Assembly: GCF_018860765.1 (NCBI RefSeq)
Contig: NZ_JAHKPV010000007.1
Span: forward strand, 1 to 64,000
From: Marinobacter salexigens
Lineage (GTDB): Bacteria > Pseudomonadota > Gammaproteobacteria > Pseudomonadales > Oleiphilaceae
Reading direction: 5' to 3'
Length of the DNA stretch: 64,000 nt
The notes beneath the pieces are model-generated. The model saw only the letters and a program-made list of their open reading frames with translations, ran no database searches and was not told where the DNA came from. Shown here piece after piece: positions 25,755 through 36,599 of this stretch (position 1 is the stretch's first letter; the number at the start of each line of letters is the position of its first letter). The position numbers were made by a program, and so were the translations under genes.

Positions 25755-27305
25755 ATGATGACAGCATTGCGCAAGCCGACAGCACTAATAATTCTGGACG
25801 GCTGGGGCCATCGCGATCCCGCCGAAGACAACGCCATTAGCAACGCCAAAACACCCTTTTGGGACAAAATTTGGGAGTCCAACCCGCGAACACTCATCAA
25901 CACCTCCGGCATGTTCGTAGGGCTGCCAAAGGGCCAGATGGGTAATTCCGAAGTCGGGCACATGAACCTTGGCGCAGGTCGTGTGGTTTATCAGAGCCTC
26001 ACGCGCATTGATAAGGATGTAGAACAAGGCACTTTCAACGACAATAAAGCACTTTGCAGCGCAATCGACAAAGCCATCAACAATGGCGGCGCCGTTCACC
26101 TAATGGGGCTACTTTCACCCGGCGGTGTTCACTGCCATGAAGATCACATACTCGCTGCCGCCGAGCTTGCAGCCGCACGGGGCGCGAAAGAAGTTTATGT
26201 TCACGCATTCCTTGATGGCCGAGACATGCCGCCCCGCAGTGCAAGGCCATCTTTAGAGAAAGCTGCTGCAAAGTTGAAAAGTCTAGGCGTGGGCCGGATT
26301 GCCTCTATTGTTGGCCGCTATTTTGCGATGGATAGAGACAATCGCTGGGACAGAGTGGAGCCTGCCTATAATCTGATGACGCAAGGAGACGCGGAGTTCA
26401 CGGCTGCCGACCCGGTTTCAGCTCTGGAACACGCCTACAAGCGCGGTGAGAATGATGAGTTCGTGAAACCAACGCGCATCCAAAACGCTGGCGAATCTGC
26501 TGGTACTATTAATGATGGCGATGCGGTTTTGTTTATGAACTTTCGGGCTGATCGGGCCCGGGAAATGACCCGCACGTTTGTTGACGAGGGCTTTGACGGA
26601 TTTGAACGCCGTAAACACCCTAAATTGGCAGACTTTGTAATGCTCACCGAGTATGCGGCGGATATAAAAACCTCTTGTGCCTACCCCCCCGAAAAGCTGG
26701 TGAATGGTTTAGGCGAATACCTAGCAGGGCTTGGCAAAACCCAACTACGTATTTCTGAAACTGAAAAGTACGCCCACGTCACCTTCTTTTTTAACGGCGG
26801 ACAAGAAACACCTTTCACAGGTGAAGACAGAATTCTGGTGCCCTCTCCCAAAGTGGCCACTTACGACCTACAGCCCGAGATGAGCGCTCCGGAAGTCACA
26901 GACAAACTGGTTGAAGCCATCAAGAGCGGCAAATACGATCTAGTGGTGTGCAACTACGCCAACGGAGACATGGTTGGCCATACCGGCAAACTGGACGCAG
27001 CCATAAAGGCAGTGGAGTGTTTGGATAAGTGCGTACAACAGGTGGTAGAAGCACTCGAAGAAGTCGATGGACAGGCACTTATAACCGCTGATCACGGCAA
27101 CTGCGAACAAATGACCGACCCGGACTCAGGGCAGGTTCATACTGCACACACCATCGGCCCTGTACCTCTGGTATACGCAGGCAATCGCGCGGTATCTCTG
27201 AGTGACGGTGGAAGCCTGAGCGATGTAGCCCCCACCCTTCTCGATTTAATGGGGTTGAAACTGCCGAAGGAAATGACCGGGCACAGCCTGGTGAAACTCG
27301 GTTGA
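25755..27305 (+). CDS. gpmI: 2,3-bisphosphoglycerate-independent phosphoglycerate mutase GpmI
   Basis: Interconverts 3- and 2-phosphoglycerate in glycolysis and gluconeogenesis with two Mn ions. The 516 residues are the usual length. The alkaline-phosphatase-type metal site shows IILDGWG at the N-terminus, the phospho-serine in [16 protein letters not shown] (S about 64), and [10 protein letters not shown] near the C-terminus; the [14 protein letters not shown] region belongs to the transferase domain. Two adjacent ATGs allow a one-residue start ambiguity. The TGA overlaps the TTG start of envC, so the two are coupled. Confidence 0.96.
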   Translation: MMTALRKPTALIILDGWGHRDPAEDNAISNAKTPFWDKIWESNPRTLINTSGMFVGLPKGQMGNSEVGHMNLGAGRVVYQSLTRIDKDVEQGTFNDNKALCSAIDKAINNGGAVHLMGLLSPGGVHCHEDHILAAAELAAARGAKEVYVHAFLDGRDMPPRSARPSLEKAAAKLKSLGVGRIASIVGRYFAMDRDNRWDRVEPAYNLMTQGDAEFTAADPVSALEHAYKRGENDEFVKPTRIQNAGESAGTINDGDAVLFMNFRADRAREMTRTFVDEGFDGFERRKHPKLADFVMLTEYAADIKTSCAYPPEKLVNGLGEYLAGLGKTQLRISETEKYAHVTFFFNGGQETPFTGEDRILVPSPKVATYDLQPEMSAPEVTDKLVEAIKSGKYDLVVCNYANGDMVGHTGKLDAAIKAVECLDKCVQQVVEALEEVDGQALITADHGNCEQMTDPDSGQVHTAHTIGPVPLVYAGNRAVSLSDGGSLSDVAPTLLDLMGLKLPKEMTGHSLVKLG

Positions 27306-28465
27306 TCCGCAAACAGGCCCTAGCATTGCGACTGATTGCAGTATTGGCGTTGGCACTCACCTTCACGCTGGGTGTAGCGTCAGTGGTGCTCGCGAAAGAG
27401 GTTACACCAGCTCAGATAGAAGCTCTCAAGGAACGCATTGAGGATATCGACGACTGGCTGGCTGATGCCGAAGACGACCGCTCCGCACTAGAGCGACAGT
27501 TAGCTGCGGCTGAACGTACCATCAGCCGACTGACCCGCGAACGCAGATCGCTTGCCGAGCAAGTAAAGAAACAGCAGCATCGACTGGTCAAATTGCAAAA
27601 AGAAGAGCAAGAACTGGCGCGCACCTTGGAGCGCCAGAGAGAAAGCCTGAAGAAACAGATACGTACTGCTTGGATGGAAGGCGATGCCCCCGCTGTAAAA
27701 GTGCTGCTTAACGAGGTGAACCCGGACAACATTGCCCGGACCATGACCTATTACGAATACCTCAGTCGCAATACGGTTAAGCGCCTAGAAGCTTTCCATA
27801 AAAATCTGGAGGAACTCAAGGTTACCCAAGCAGCGGTTCAGAATACCCGCGCGGAGTTGGCCAATACAGAGGAAGGCATCGTTAAGCGCCAACAGGCATT
27901 GAAAGCTTCCAGACTGGAGCGAGAGAAGACGCTGGCAGCGCTTGATCAGGATATTCGCAGCCGTCGCAGCGAAAAAAGCGAGCTTGAATCTGACCGAAAA
28001 CGGTTGGAAAAGCTGCTCTCCGAGGTACAACAAGCCATTGCAAACATTCCCTCCCCCAATGAGTCCCAACCGTTTCCGTCGCTGCGTAACAAGCTGCCAT
28101 GGCCTACACAGGGCAAGGTAACCAGCCGCTTTGGTGATCAATATGCCGAAGGTAAACTACGCAGAAACGGGCTGATCATCCAGACCGGCGAGGAAGCCGA
28201 CGTAAAAGCCATTCATTACGGTCGCGTTGTGTTTGCCAACTGGCTAAGGGGCTTTGGGTTGATAACAATTATTGATCACGGCGATGGCTACATGACACTC
28301 TATGGCCACAGCAGCAGCTTGTTCACCAGTCCCGGCGACTGGGTTGCAGCCGGAGAGCCTATCGCACAGACAGGGCGCACCGGCGGAACAGACGCCCCAG
28401 CACTGTATTTTGAGGTTCGCCATAATGGTAAACCGGATAACCCGGGGCGCTGGCTAGCCAACTGA
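27302..28465 (+). CDS. envC: EnvC-like murein hydrolase activator (degenerate LytM domain)
   Basis: A 387-residue exported protein: signal peptide (about 1-31), a long coiled coil (about 34-260, Glu/Arg/Leu-rich), and a C-terminal LytM (M23) domain (about 290-387). In the LytM domain the first zinc histidine is replaced (RRNGLIIQT instead of H-x-G-D) and the HxH pair reads LYFEVR, so it should not cut peptidoglycan. This is the pattern of EnvC, which activates AmiA/AmiB amidases at the division septum. The start is TTG 27302 overlapping the gpmI stop. ctpA follows. Confidence 0.9.
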   Translation: MIRKQALALRLIAVLALALTFTLGVASVVLAKEVTPAQIEALKERIEDIDDWLADAEDDRSALERQLAAAERTISRLTRERRSLAEQVKKQQHRLVKLQKEEQELARTLERQRESLKKQIRTAWMEGDAPAVKVLLNEVNPDNIARTMTYYEYLSRNTVKRLEAFHKNLEELKVTQAAVQNTRAELANTEEGIVKRQQALKASRLEREKTLAALDQDIRSRRSEKSELESDRKRLEKLLSEVQQAIANIPSPNESQPFPSLRNKLPWPTQGKVTSRFGDQYAEGKLRRNGLIIQTGEEADVKAIHYGRVVFANWLRGFGLITIIDHGDGYMTLYGHSSSLFTSPGDWVAAGEPIAQTGRTGGTDAPALYFEVRHNGKPDNPGRWLAN

Positions 28466-28573
28466 ACACCGGCAGCGGGGCTGACAAACGCGCCCGCTGA
28501 CGCCATACTGTCGGGAACATAAAGCTCAGCCCAACCCTCTGCTCAACTATCGGAATAACCACGGGATATGTGA

Positions 28574-29971
28574 ATGAAACGGGTCCGAAGTACACTCCAA
28601 GCCTTACCTTTGCGCTCAGCCATCCTCGCAGCCTGTTTCATGTCTCTTCCCGGGATTGCGCTCGCGCAGGAAGATCCCTCCGACAACACCCAGCTGTTGG
28701 AAGGCATTCAAAATGGTGAGCGGGTTGAAATCACCCTGCCCGACCCGGAAAAACAACTGCCACTGGACGATCTGCGCAAGTTCACCGAGGTTTTTAGCCG
28801 CATCAAGGCCGCCTACGTTGAAGAGGTAGACGATCGTCAGCTACTGGAAAGCGCCATAAAAGGCATGCTCTCCGATCTGGACCCCCACTCCACTTACCTA
28901 GCCCCGAAAGATTACGAAGAGCTGGAAGAAAGCACTTCAGGCGAATTTGGCGGCTTAGGCATTGAAGTCGGCATGGAGAACGGTTTCATAAAGGTTATCG
29001 CACCTATTGATGACACGCCTGCGCAGAAAGCTGGCGTTCAGTCCGGCGACCTGATTATTAAGCTTGATGAGAAACCGGTAAAGGGCATGAGCCTTGAAGA
29101 GTCTGTGCAGCTAATGCGCGGCAAACCCGGCACAGTTCTTACACTGACAATCATGCGCGAGGGCGAAAATGCCCCGGTAGAGCTCGACGTTGAGCGGGCT
29201 GTTATCAAGGTGACCAGCGTGAAGACCCGCATGATTGAAGACGGTTACGGCTATGTGCGCCTGACCCAGTTCCAAGCGGAAACAGGCGGGCAGTTTACAA
29301 AAGCTCTCAAGCAGCTCAAGAAAGACCATGGCAGTGATCTGGACGGATTGGTAATCGACCTGCGCAACAACCCGGGCGGCGTTCTACAAGCTGCCGTTGC
29401 AACGGCTGACGCACTGCTCGACGAAGGGCTGATCGTATACACTGAAGGCCGAATCCAGAGCTCACGCCTTCGCTTCAGCGCCAAAGATGGCGATGTGATG
29501 GCTGGCACACCCATTGTTGTGCTGATCAACGGCGGCTCCGCCTCCGCATCGGAAATTCTTGCTGGTGCGCTTCAGGATCATAAGCGGGCTGTCATTATGG
29601 GCACCCAGTCTTTTGGCAAGGGCAGCGTTCAAACCGTTATTCCACTGGACGAAACCCACGCCATCAAGATGACAACCGCTCGTTATTACACTCCCGACGG
29701 TCGCTCTATACAGGCCACAGGCATCAAACCAGACATTGAAGTAAAGCCAGCTGAGCTGAAGGAGTTGGATAGCCGCCCATTCTTTACCGAAGCTGATCTC
29801 AGCGGCCACTTGATTGGTCAGGATGAGAAAACCGAGGGCAAAGACAAGCAAGCCAAGACTGACGGTCAAAATGCCTCTCTGGCAGAAAGGGACTACCAAC
29901 TGCGTTCGGCACTTAACCTGCTTAAAGGACTGCACATCCTAAATCGCAAGGGAGCAGACACAACACAGTGA
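28574..29971 (+). CDS. ctpA: S41 C-terminal processing peptidase CtpA
   Basis: A 465-residue periplasmic serine protease. Signal peptide ends near IALA-Q (about 32). A PDZ domain follows (about 105-185, GEFGGLGIEVGMENGFIKVI), then the S41 protease core with the nucleophile in GGSASASEILAGAL (about 322) and the lysine in TQSFGKGSVQT (about 348). CtpA enzymes trim or degrade cell-wall hydrolases and other envelope proteins. Its place between envC and yibQ is common in gammaproteobacteria and fits a role in peptidoglycan control. The C-terminal 60 residues are charged and Gln-rich. Confidence 0.94.
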   Translation: MKRVRSTLQALPLRSAILAACFMSLPGIALAQEDPSDNTQLLEGIQNGERVEITLPDPEKQLPLDDLRKFTEVFSRIKAAYVEEVDDRQLLESAIKGMLSDLDPHSTYLAPKDYEELEESTSGEFGGLGIEVGMENGFIKVIAPIDDTPAQKAGVQSGDLIIKLDEKPVKGMSLEESVQLMRGKPGTVLTLTIMREGENAPVELDVERAVIKVTSVKTRMIEDGYGYVRLTQFQAETGGQFTKALKQLKKDHGSDLDGLVIDLRNNPGGVLQAAVATADALLDEGLIVYTEGRIQSSRLRFSAKDGDVMAGTPIVVLINGGSASASEILAGALQDHKRAVIMGTQSFGKGSVQTVIPLDETHAIKMTTARYYTPDGRSIQATGIKPDIEVKPAELKELDSRPFFTEADLSGHLIGQDEKTEGKDKQAKTDGQNASLAERDYQLRSALNLLKGLHILNRKGADTTQ

Positions 29972-30816
29972 AGGCCCTTTTTGCTTACACACCGGCCGGC
30001 TTAACCCTGATTAAGCTGGCACTGGCAGCACTGACAAGCGTGGCGGCTGGCTTAGTAGCGGCGGAGCCATCTACGGGTGGCATTCCGCCGACGATTGCCA
30101 TCATCATTGATGACATGGGGCATAACCTGCACGAGGGTGAGCGCCTAGCCAATCTGGACCAGCCACTGACACTGGCGTTTTTACCCTACCGCAGGCACAC
30201 AGACTCTCTTGCGCGTCTGGCGCACAGTCGCAATAAAGAGATTATGCTGCACGCCCCCATGGCAAACACCCGGAATTTCAGTCTCGGGCCGGGCGGGCTA
30301 ACATCAGACATGGACGAGCAGAGCTTTACAACGACTCTGCGCCGAGCCCTGCAGTCTATCCCTTATGTACAAGGGGTGAATAATCACATGGGCAGCCTAC
30401 TAACTCAGCAACTGAAGCCCATGGACTGGGTAATGAAGGAACTGAATCGTTACCCGGTTTATTTTGTCGATAGCCGAACCATTGCATCGTCTGTTGCGGG
30501 CGACGTTGCCGCCGCCTATCAGATCCCCACAATGACACGGGATGTGTTCTTGGATCATGAGCAAACAGAAGAGTTTGTGGATCAACAGTTCAGAGAATTG
30601 GTCCGGCGGGCAAAGAAAAACGGTAGCGCGATCGGTATTGGCCACCCACATACAGTGACAGTCGACTATCTGGAAAAGCACCTTCCGTTATTGGACGAGC
30701 AGGGCATTGCCATAGCTACAGTGAGCGGGCTTTGGGCAATTCGCAACAATAACAAAAGGATGTTCGCGGAAGGGGAAAAGCAGACCATTCGGTCTGCTTT
30801 CGCTAAAAAACACTAG
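29968..30816 (+). CDS. Divergent polysaccharide deacetylase family protein (YibQ-like)
   Basis: A 282-residue exported protein of the DUF610/YibQ family with a carbohydrate-esterase-4-like fold. Signal sequence about 1-31; the family signature [11 protein letters not shown] (about 43-53), [35 protein letters not shown] and [14 protein letters not shown] are all present, giving the possible metal ligands Asp, His and His. The function is unproven; genomic linkage to envC and ctpA suggests envelope work. The start is GTG 29968, overlapping the ctpA stop. Its TAG shares the bases CTAG with the hisF stop on the other strand. Confidence 0.9.
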   Translation: MKALFAYTPAGLTLIKLALAALTSVAAGLVAAEPSTGGIPPTIAIIIDDMGHNLHEGERLANLDQPLTLAFLPYRRHTDSLARLAHSRNKEIMLHAPMANTRNFSLGPGGLTSDMDEQSFTTTLRRALQSIPYVQGVNNHMGSLLTQQLKPMDWVMKELNRYPVYFVDSRTIASSVAGDVAAAYQIPTMTRDVFLDHEQTEEFVDQQFRELVRRAKKNGSAIGIGHPHTVTVDYLEKHLPLLDEQGIAIATVSGLWAIRNNNKRMFAEGEKQTIRSAFAKKH

Positions 30817-31586
30817 TCTCTGACTTCAATACCTTGCGCCTTCATAAAGGCTTTAGCTTCAGGAATTGTGTGCTCCCCAAAGTGAAATATAGATGCTGCC
30901 AGCACCGCATCGGCGCCGCCCTTGGTAACGCCATCAGCCAAGTGCTGAAGCTCACCCACGCCACCTGAAGCAATCACTGGAACCGTCACCGCATCGCTAA
31001 CGGCTCGCGTCAGGCCAAGATCAAAACCAATCTTGGTGCCATCTCTATCCATGCTTGTTAGCAAGAGCTCTCCAGCCCCCATTTCCACCATTTTACGTGC
31101 CCAGTCTACAGCGTCTAGCCCGGTTGGCTTGCGGCCACCGTGGGTAAAGATTTCCCAACGAAGTTCCTCACCCTCAGCACTCACCTGCTTGGCATCAATA
31201 GCCACAACAATACACTGGTTACCGAAGCGCTCTGCAGCTTCGCGCACAAACTCTGGGTTGAATACGGCAGCCGTATTAATGGCGACCTTATCTGCACCGG
31301 CGTTCAGCAGTTTACGAATATCTTCCACCGCACGAACACCGCCACCCACCGTCAAAGGGATGAAAACCTCTGCAGCCATGCGCTCTACGGTCTCGTAGGT
31401 TGTATCTCGGCTTTCATGGCTTGCCGTAATATCCAAAAAGGTGATCTCATCGGCGCCTTGCTCGTTATAACGACGGGCTACTTCAACAGGGTCGCCAGCA
31501 TCTCGGATATCCACAAAGTTAACGCCTTTCACAACACGCCCTTTGTCGACATCCAGACAGGGGATAATGCGCTTTGCCAGTGTCAT
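30813..31586 (-). CDS. hisF: Imidazole glycerol phosphate synthase cyclase subunit HisF
   Basis: The (beta/alpha)8-barrel cyclase that, with HisH-supplied ammonia, makes IGP and AICAR from PRFAR. In the 257 residues the catalytic aspartates are in [15 protein letters not shown] (D about 11) and in [14 protein letters not shown] (D about 131). Phosphate-binding motifs LTVGGGVR and VIASGGVG are intact. It is the last gene of hisB-hisH-hisA-hisF, 13 bases after hisA. Confidence 0.97.
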   Translation of the reverse strand: MTLAKRIIPCLDVDKGRVVKGVNFVDIRDAGDPVEVARRYNEQGADEITFLDITASHESRDTTYETVERMAAEVFIPLTVGGGVRAVEDIRKLLNAGADKVAINTAAVFNPEFVREAAERFGNQCIVVAIDAKQVSAEGEELRWEIFTHGGRKPTGLDAVDWARKMVEMGAGELLLTSMDRDGTKIGFDLGLTRAVSDAVTVPVIASGGVGELQHLADGVTKGGADAVLAASIFHFGEHTIPEAKAFMKAQGIEVRD

Positions 31587-31599
31587 AAAATTACCTTGT

Positions 31600-32337
31600 T
31601 CAGCCTTTCAAGGAATCACAGAACGCCTGAGCTTCCGCAACGTCCAGCGTACCTTCGTAAATCGCGCGGCCAGTGATAGCGCCGATGATTCCTTTGTGGG
31701 CTACAGGCGCCAAACGCTTGAGGTCATCCATGTTGGTTACGCCACCAGAAGCGATAACAGGAATACCGCCCTCTTCTGCCAGAGCAGCAGTGGCTTCCAC
31801 GTTTACGCCCTGCATCATGCCATCGCGGTTGATATCGGTATAAACAATCGCTTCAACGCCATCGCTGGCAAAACGCTTTGCTAGATCGACCGCCATCACT
31901 TCAGAAACCTCAGCCCAGCCATCGGTGGCGACGCGACCATCTTTGGCATCAAGCCCCACAATGATGTGGCCCGGGAAGCGCTTGCACATTTCAGTCACAA
32001 ACTCGGGCTCTTTAACGGCTTTGGTACCAATAATAACCCATTGAACGCCGGCGTTGAGGTAAGCCTCAATGGTTTCCGCTGAACGAATACCACCGCCAAT
32101 TTGGATTGGCAAATCCGGATATCTGCGTGCAATGGCTTTAACGATTTCGCCGTTAACCGGCTCGCCTGCAAAAGCACCGTTCAGGTCAACAAGGTGCAAG
32201 CGACGGGCACCGGCTTCTACCCAGCGGGTGGCCATATCAACCGGGTCGCCACCAAAAACAGTGGAGTCTTCCATACGGCCCTGGCGCAACCGTACACATC
32301 GGCCGTCTTTCAGATCAATGGCGGGAATAATCAGCAT
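31600..32337 (-). CDS. hisA: ProFAR isomerase HisA
   Basis: Isomerises ProFAR to PRFAR, the fourth step of histidine synthesis. A 245-residue (beta/alpha)8 barrel with the catalytic [20 protein letters not shown] opening (D about 8), IQIGGGIRS, the second catalytic aspartate in [12 protein letters not shown], and [16 protein letters not shown] 32337 is preferred over the in-frame ATG 12 bases upstream because it gives the standard family N-terminus. It overlaps the hisH stop by 7 bases. Confidence 0.96.
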   Translation of the reverse strand: MLIIPAIDLKDGRCVRLRQGRMEDSTVFGGDPVDMATRWVEAGARRLHLVDLNGAFAGEPVNGEIVKAIARRYPDLPIQIGGGIRSAETIEAYLNAGVQWVIIGTKAVKEPEFVTEMCKRFPGHIIVGLDAKDGRVATDGWAEVSEVMAVDLAKRFASDGVEAIVYTDINRDGMMQGVNVEATAALAEEGGIPVIASGGVTNMDDLKRLAPVAHKGIIGAITGRAIYEGTLDVAEAQAFCDSLKG

Positions 32338-32972
32338 GTTCCATTCCAATCAGTAAAGTTCTTGAGAAGCTGCAGACCTGCCCCGGCACTTTTCTCGGGG
32401 TGAAACTGCACAGCAAAAATATTATTTCTCGCCACAGCGGCGGCTAAATCAACGCCGTAATGACTGCGCCCGGCGATGTCTGCATTACCCTCCGCCTCAG
32501 CGTAATAGCTATGCACAAAATAGAAGCGGTCACCATCAGGAATCCCCTGCCACAACGGGTGCTCCATCGCATGGTAAACCTGATTCCACCCCATGTGGGG
32601 TACTTTTAGGCGCTCGCCATTTTCTATCAGGTTTTCACCAAAGAAGCGCACTTCGGAAGGAAACAGGTTAATACCTTCAACTCCGCCATTTTCTTCGCTA
32701 CGGGACATTAGTGCCTGCATGCCAACACAGATTCCGAGGAAAGGACGGTCACGGGACACTTCCCGAACCAAGGCGTCCACGCCCAACCGGCGGATCTCTG
32801 CCATGCAATCACGAATGGCGCCAACACCGGGTAAAATGACCCGATCGGCTTCACGGATATGGTCTGCGTTATCGGTTACTAGAACTCTGGTATCCGGGGC
32901 TACATGCTCTACCGCTTTGCGGGCAGAGTGAAGGTTACCCATGCCGTAGTCTATGATGGCAACGGTTTTCAT
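32331..32972 (-). CDS. hisH: Imidazole glycerol phosphate synthase glutaminase subunit HisH
   Basis: Class I glutamine amidotransferase that feeds ammonia to HisF. A 213-residue protein beginning at ATG 32972 ([20 protein letters not shown]), with the nucleophile in [11 protein letters not shown] (C about 82) and the His/Glu pair in [13 protein letters not shown] near residue 190. The longer ORF to 33137 overlaps hisB and has no merit. AAGGA lies about 13 bases upstream. Located between hisB (28-base gap) and hisA (7-base overlap). Confidence 0.96.
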   Translation of the reverse strand: MKTVAIIDYGMGNLHSARKAVEHVAPDTRVLVTDNADHIREADRVILPGVGAIRDCMAEIRRLGVDALVREVSRDRPFLGICVGMQALMSRSEENGGVEGINLFPSEVRFFGENLIENGERLKVPHMGWNQVYHAMEHPLWQGIPDGDRFYFVHSYYAEAEGNADIAGRSHYGVDLAAAVARNNIFAVQFHPEKSAGAGLQLLKNFTDWNGTC

Positions 32973-33000
32973 GGTTAGTGCGGTGTCCTTGCGTGGCGAA

Positions 33001-33594
33001 TTAAAGAGAGCCTTTGGTAGACGGGGTAACGCCCGCCATGCGCTCATCCAGCTCAACCGCCATACGCAAGGCACGGCCGAATGCCTTGAACACGGTTTCA
33101 ATCTGGTGGTGGGTATTCTTGCCGCGCAGGTTATCAATGTGCGCAGTCACCATCGCATGGTTGATAAAACCACGGAAAAACTCTTCAAACAGATCCACAT
33201 CAAAGCCACCCACAACAGCGCGGGTAAAAGGCACTTCCATAATCAGGCCTGGGCGGCCAGACAGGTCGATCGCAACACGCGAAAGGGCTTCATCCATGGG
33301 CACATAAGCATGGCCATAACGGCAAATACCCTTTTTATCTCCCACCGCTTGCTTGAACGCCTGACCAAGAGTAATGCCAACGTCTTCCACAGTGTGGTGG
33401 TCATCTATGTGCAAATCACCTTTGGAAACGATGTCCAGATCCATCATCCCATGACGGGCGATCTGCTCCATCATGTGCTCCAAGAATGGCACACCTGTAT
33501 CGAAGCTGGATTTACCGGTACCGTCGAGGTTAATTTCAACAGTGATCTGAGTTTCAAGGGTATTTCGTTCTACCCGAGCCTTACGTTCGGCCAT
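33001..33594 (-). CDS. hisB: Imidazoleglycerol-phosphate dehydratase HisB (monofunctional)
   Basis: Dehydrates IGP to imidazole acetol phosphate using two Mn ions. It contains only the dehydratase domain (197 residues), not the fused phosphatase of E. coli HisB; histidinol-phosphatase must be elsewhere. Metal-binding repeats [41 protein letters not shown] and the FEAFFRG-like FEEFFRG are present. ATG 33594 is used because GGAG precedes it by 5 bases and family proteins start there ([10 protein letters not shown]). First gene of the his cluster. Confidence 0.96.
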   Translation of the reverse strand: MAERKARVERNTLETQITVEINLDGTGKSSFDTGVPFLEHMMEQIARHGMMDLDIVSKGDLHIDDHHTVEDVGITLGQAFKQAVGDKKGICRYGHAYVPMDEALSRVAIDLSGRPGLIMEVPFTRAVVGGFDVDLFEEFFRGFINHAMVTAHIDNLRGKNTHHQIETVFKAFGRALRMAVELDERMAGVTPSTKGSL

Positions 33595-33720
33595 GGAGAC
33601 TCCGTAGCAAATTAAGTGGCACAACGCCGAAAAATTCAATTCTCGGATTATACCTTTTATGCCCTCAGGAGTCCCATAACCTGTTTAATCGTTACGATAG
33701 CCTGCGTTATTGGAGAAAAA

Positions 33721-34182
33721 TCAAAAAGCTTTTTTCAAGTTGTTCATATAGGTATCCACCAAACCGTTAAACTCGTGCTTGATAACGGGGCTAATGGCCA
33801 ACTTCAACAAGCCCGGCAGCGGCAGCGTTAGCTCAGCGCTGGTCTGAAACTTTGCTGTCGTCGCATTATCGCCTTTCGCCTTCAGTACCCAAGAACCGCG
33901 AACCAAGCCGTTCCCTTCGCCCTTCACTGGCTCCCAAGTGATTTTCCCGGCTTCTTTATCTGAAAAATACTTGCTTGCGTACACAGACTGGATGGCGTGT
34001 TTGTCGACCCCAACTTTTTCCATTTCCCAGCGGTAGGTATTGTCGCCAAGATCCGTCAGCTTATTTACCTTCGGAAAGTGAGCAGCAGAACGAGGCACAT
34101 CCGCCAGCAATTCAAAAACTTCATCATAACTGCCCGAAATCTCAATCTCCCGGTTCAATTCAATCGAAACAGTGATAGCCAC
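33721..34182 (-). CDS. SRPBCC (START-like) family protein
   Basis: A 153-residue single-domain SRPBCC protein (polyketide cyclase/START-like fold with a hydrophobic ligand cavity). It opens with an initiating GTG followed by AITVSIELNREIEISGSYDEVFELLADVPRSAAHFPKV, split here as AITVSIELNREIEISGSYDE and VFELLADVPRSAAHFPKV, and ends in a long amphipathic helix (FNGLVDTYMNNLKKAF). The start is GTG 34182 because AAGGAG lies 6 bases upstream; the ORF's TTG at 34209 lacks a site. The ligand is unknown. It is 126 bases upstream of hisB in the same orientation but probably not part of the his operon. asmA diverges. Confidence 0.8.
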   Translation of the reverse strand: MAITVSIELNREIEISGSYDEVFELLADVPRSAAHFPKVNKLTDLGDNTYRWEMEKVGVDKHAIQSVYASKYFSDKEAGKITWEPVKGEGNGLVRGSWVLKAKGDNATTAKFQTSAELTLPLPGLLKLAISPVIKHEFNGLVDTYMNNLKKAF

Positions 34183-34373
34183 AGCGAACTCCTTTTTATG
34201 TTTATTCAATACTGATCAGGTCAAAAACGATAGGTGCATTTTGGCCTAACACTACGGCATTGTCATACTCCTGCCCTGTTAATTTGTTAACCCTGCGTTA
34301 TCCTTTAGCTAATTCGCACCCGGATTCGCCTCGAATCCTGAAAGCTCCCGGAACAAAAAAGGAAGCCGGAACT

Positions 34374-36599
34374 ATGAAAGCCATACGTTATGTGCTGATC
34401 GCCATCGTTGCATTGGTTGTTCTCGCTGTCGCCGCGATTGCTATTGCCATGGCCGTTATCGACCCCAATGCCTATAAGCCAAAGATTGAAAGTATTGTTG
34501 AGGATAAAACCAATCTTGATCTCGATCTTGCAGGCGATATCGGCTGGTCTTTTATCCCACTAGGGCTCGAGCTAAATGATGTAGAAGCCAGCCTAGATGG
34601 CGAGCGCTTTGTCGCATTAAAGCGACTGGTAGCACAAGTGGACCTCTGGTCTCTGGTTGCTCTGGAGCCGCAAGTGAGCACCTTCGTACTCGACGGTCTA
34701 GATGCAAATCTAAGCATCAACGAGCAGGGAGAGGGCAATTGGACCCGTATAATGCCCGAACCCACAAACGGTGATACGAGCCAAGACAAGCAGGAAGTAG
34801 CCAGCGAATCCGAGCCAGCACCGGACGCCGACGCTAGCGGCGAAGCCCTGAACTTCAACGTCGATAATATACAGATCAGCAATGCGCAAGTGCATTACAG
34901 CGATTTGCGCACAGGCCAGAAAGTCACGCTTGAAGACTTCACGGTAAATGCCAGCGACATCACTTTGGGCTCCGAATTTCCACTGGAGATTGGCTTTCGT
35001 GTAGAAACAGCCCAACCACAATTTGCCGTGGACGGAAGCATAGAAGCCCGCCTTGCAGCCAACCAAGCGCTGAACGACTTTTCAGTTTCTGGCCTGCAAG
35101 CTGAATTTAAAATGAATGGCGAACCGTTTGGCGACAAATCAGTAACAGCCAAGATGAGCGGCTCGGCCAAAGCCAATCTGGAAAACGAAACCGCAACACT
35201 GAGCGACTTCACCGCCAGCCTTGCAAACCTGACATTGAACACAAATCTTGATGTTAAGGGCTTCGGCGACAAGCCAACCCTGAAGGGTAAATTAGCCATC
35301 ACCGAGTTTTCCCTCAAAGAACTGCTGGAAAACATGGGCCAACCGGCGATCCAGACCACCGATGAAGCGGTTCTTCAGGCCATTTCCTTCTCTACTGATA
35401 TCGCTGGCCCGGCGGGCAAGCCTGCGCTGTCTGATCTGGTGATCAAACTTGATGACACCACCTTCAACGGTGCTGGTAGTTATAACCTCGAAAACGGCGG
35501 TATCGTTTTTGATCTTCAAGGCGACAAACTCGATGCAGACCGTTACTTACCACCCAAAGTTGAAGGCGTTGAAACCGCAGACGAGGCCCCTGCACAAACG
35601 GCCAATAGTGGCCCGGAAGGCGATCTGCTTCCGTTAGAAACCCTGCGCGGCCTGCTTCTTGATATCGACTTCGGGTTAGGTGAGCTGGTTGTAAGCAACT
35701 TAACCATCAACGAAATCAAAGCTAGCACAACGGCCAGCAAAGGCCTGCTCAAAGTAGATGAATTCAGCGGCAAGCTTTATGAAGGTAGTTTTGGCGCAAA
35801 TGCCACCATTGATGCCCGCTCCGACACTCCAAAGTGGTCCATCAACTCTGATGTAAGCAATGTACAAACTCTACCGCTGCTTGCGGATGTGGCTGAAATA
35901 ACCATGCTTTCTGGCGGGGCTAATCTGAAAGTAAACGCTACCACCTCAGGCAATCGCATTTCGGTTCTAAGAGATAAAGCAGACGGCCAGATCAGCTTCA
36001 ACCTCGCCAAGGGCGAATTCCGAAACATGAACCTTACCCGCATGGCCTGTCAGGGTATCGCGCTGGCAAATCAAGACGAGCTCACAACCGATGACTGGGG
36101 TGACACTACACCCTTCAACGACATGCATGGCACTCTGGAGATCAACGGCAACACCTTCAACAACACAGATCTTGTTGCCGCACTTGCAGGCATGAGACTG
36201 GAAGGTCAGGGCTCGGTTGATATGAAAAAGACTCTCGTCGATTACGAGTTGGGTCTGCGGATTGTTGGCGAGATTCACCGCGATAATGCCTGCCGCGTGA
36301 CTGAATACGTTGAAGACGTTGTTATTCCGGTGGAGTGCCGGGGTGACTTTTCAACGGGTGCCGCAAGCCTCTGCTCATTTGACGGCTCACGCTTCCGCGA
36401 CACGCTGAAGACAATTGCAAAGAACGCCGCGAAAGTAAAAGCCAAAGAAGAAGTTGACCGAGCCAAAGCCAAAGCTCAGGAGAAACTAGACAAGGAGAAA
36501 GCTAGAGTTGAAGAAAAGGCCCGCGAAAAACTGGAAGAAAAGCTCGGCGAAGGTGCTGGCGAAAAAGTAAAAGACAAGCTCAAAGGCTTGTTCAAGTGA
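34374..36599 (+). CDS. AsmA family protein
   Basis: A 741-residue AsmA-like protein: one N-terminal transmembrane helix (about 5-28, VLIAIVALVVLAVAAIAIAMAV) and a large periplasmic beta-rich body. The AsmA N-terminal motif IDPNAYKPKIESIVEDKTNL and IGWSFIPLGLELNDVE are clear, and the C-terminal AsmA_2 region has KGEFRNMNLTRMACQGIALA and LGLRIVGEIHRDNACRV. The end is an unusual Lys/Glu/Ala-rich helix of about 70 residues. AsmA-type proteins are thought to bridge the periplasm and move phospholipids. ATG 34374 follows AAGGAAGCCGGAACT. mutY overlaps its stop by 4 bases. Confidence 0.9.
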   Translation: MKAIRYVLIAIVALVVLAVAAIAIAMAVIDPNAYKPKIESIVEDKTNLDLDLAGDIGWSFIPLGLELNDVEASLDGERFVALKRLVAQVDLWSLVALEPQVSTFVLDGLDANLSINEQGEGNWTRIMPEPTNGDTSQDKQEVASESEPAPDADASGEALNFNVDNIQISNAQVHYSDLRTGQKVTLEDFTVNASDITLGSEFPLEIGFRVETAQPQFAVDGSIEARLAANQALNDFSVSGLQAEFKMNGEPFGDKSVTAKMSGSAKANLENETATLSDFTASLANLTLNTNLDVKGFGDKPTLKGKLAITEFSLKELLENMGQPAIQTTDEAVLQAISFSTDIAGPAGKPALSDLVIKLDDTTFNGAGSYNLENGGIVFDLQGDKLDADRYLPPKVEGVETADEAPAQTANSGPEGDLLPLETLRGLLLDIDFGLGELVVSNLTINEIKASTTASKGLLKVDEFSGKLYEGSFGANATIDARSDTPKWSINSDVSNVQTLPLLADVAEITMLSGGANLKVNATTSGNRISVLRDKADGQISFNLAKGEFRNMNLTRMACQGIALANQDELTTDDWGDTTPFNDMHGTLEINGNTFNNTDLVAALAGMRLEGQGSVDMKKTLVDYELGLRIVGEIHRDNACRVTEYVEDVVIPVECRGDFSTGAASLCSFDGSRFRDTLKTIAKNAAKVKAKEEVDRAKAKAQEKLDKEKARVEEKAREKLEEKLGEGAGEKVKDKLKGLFK

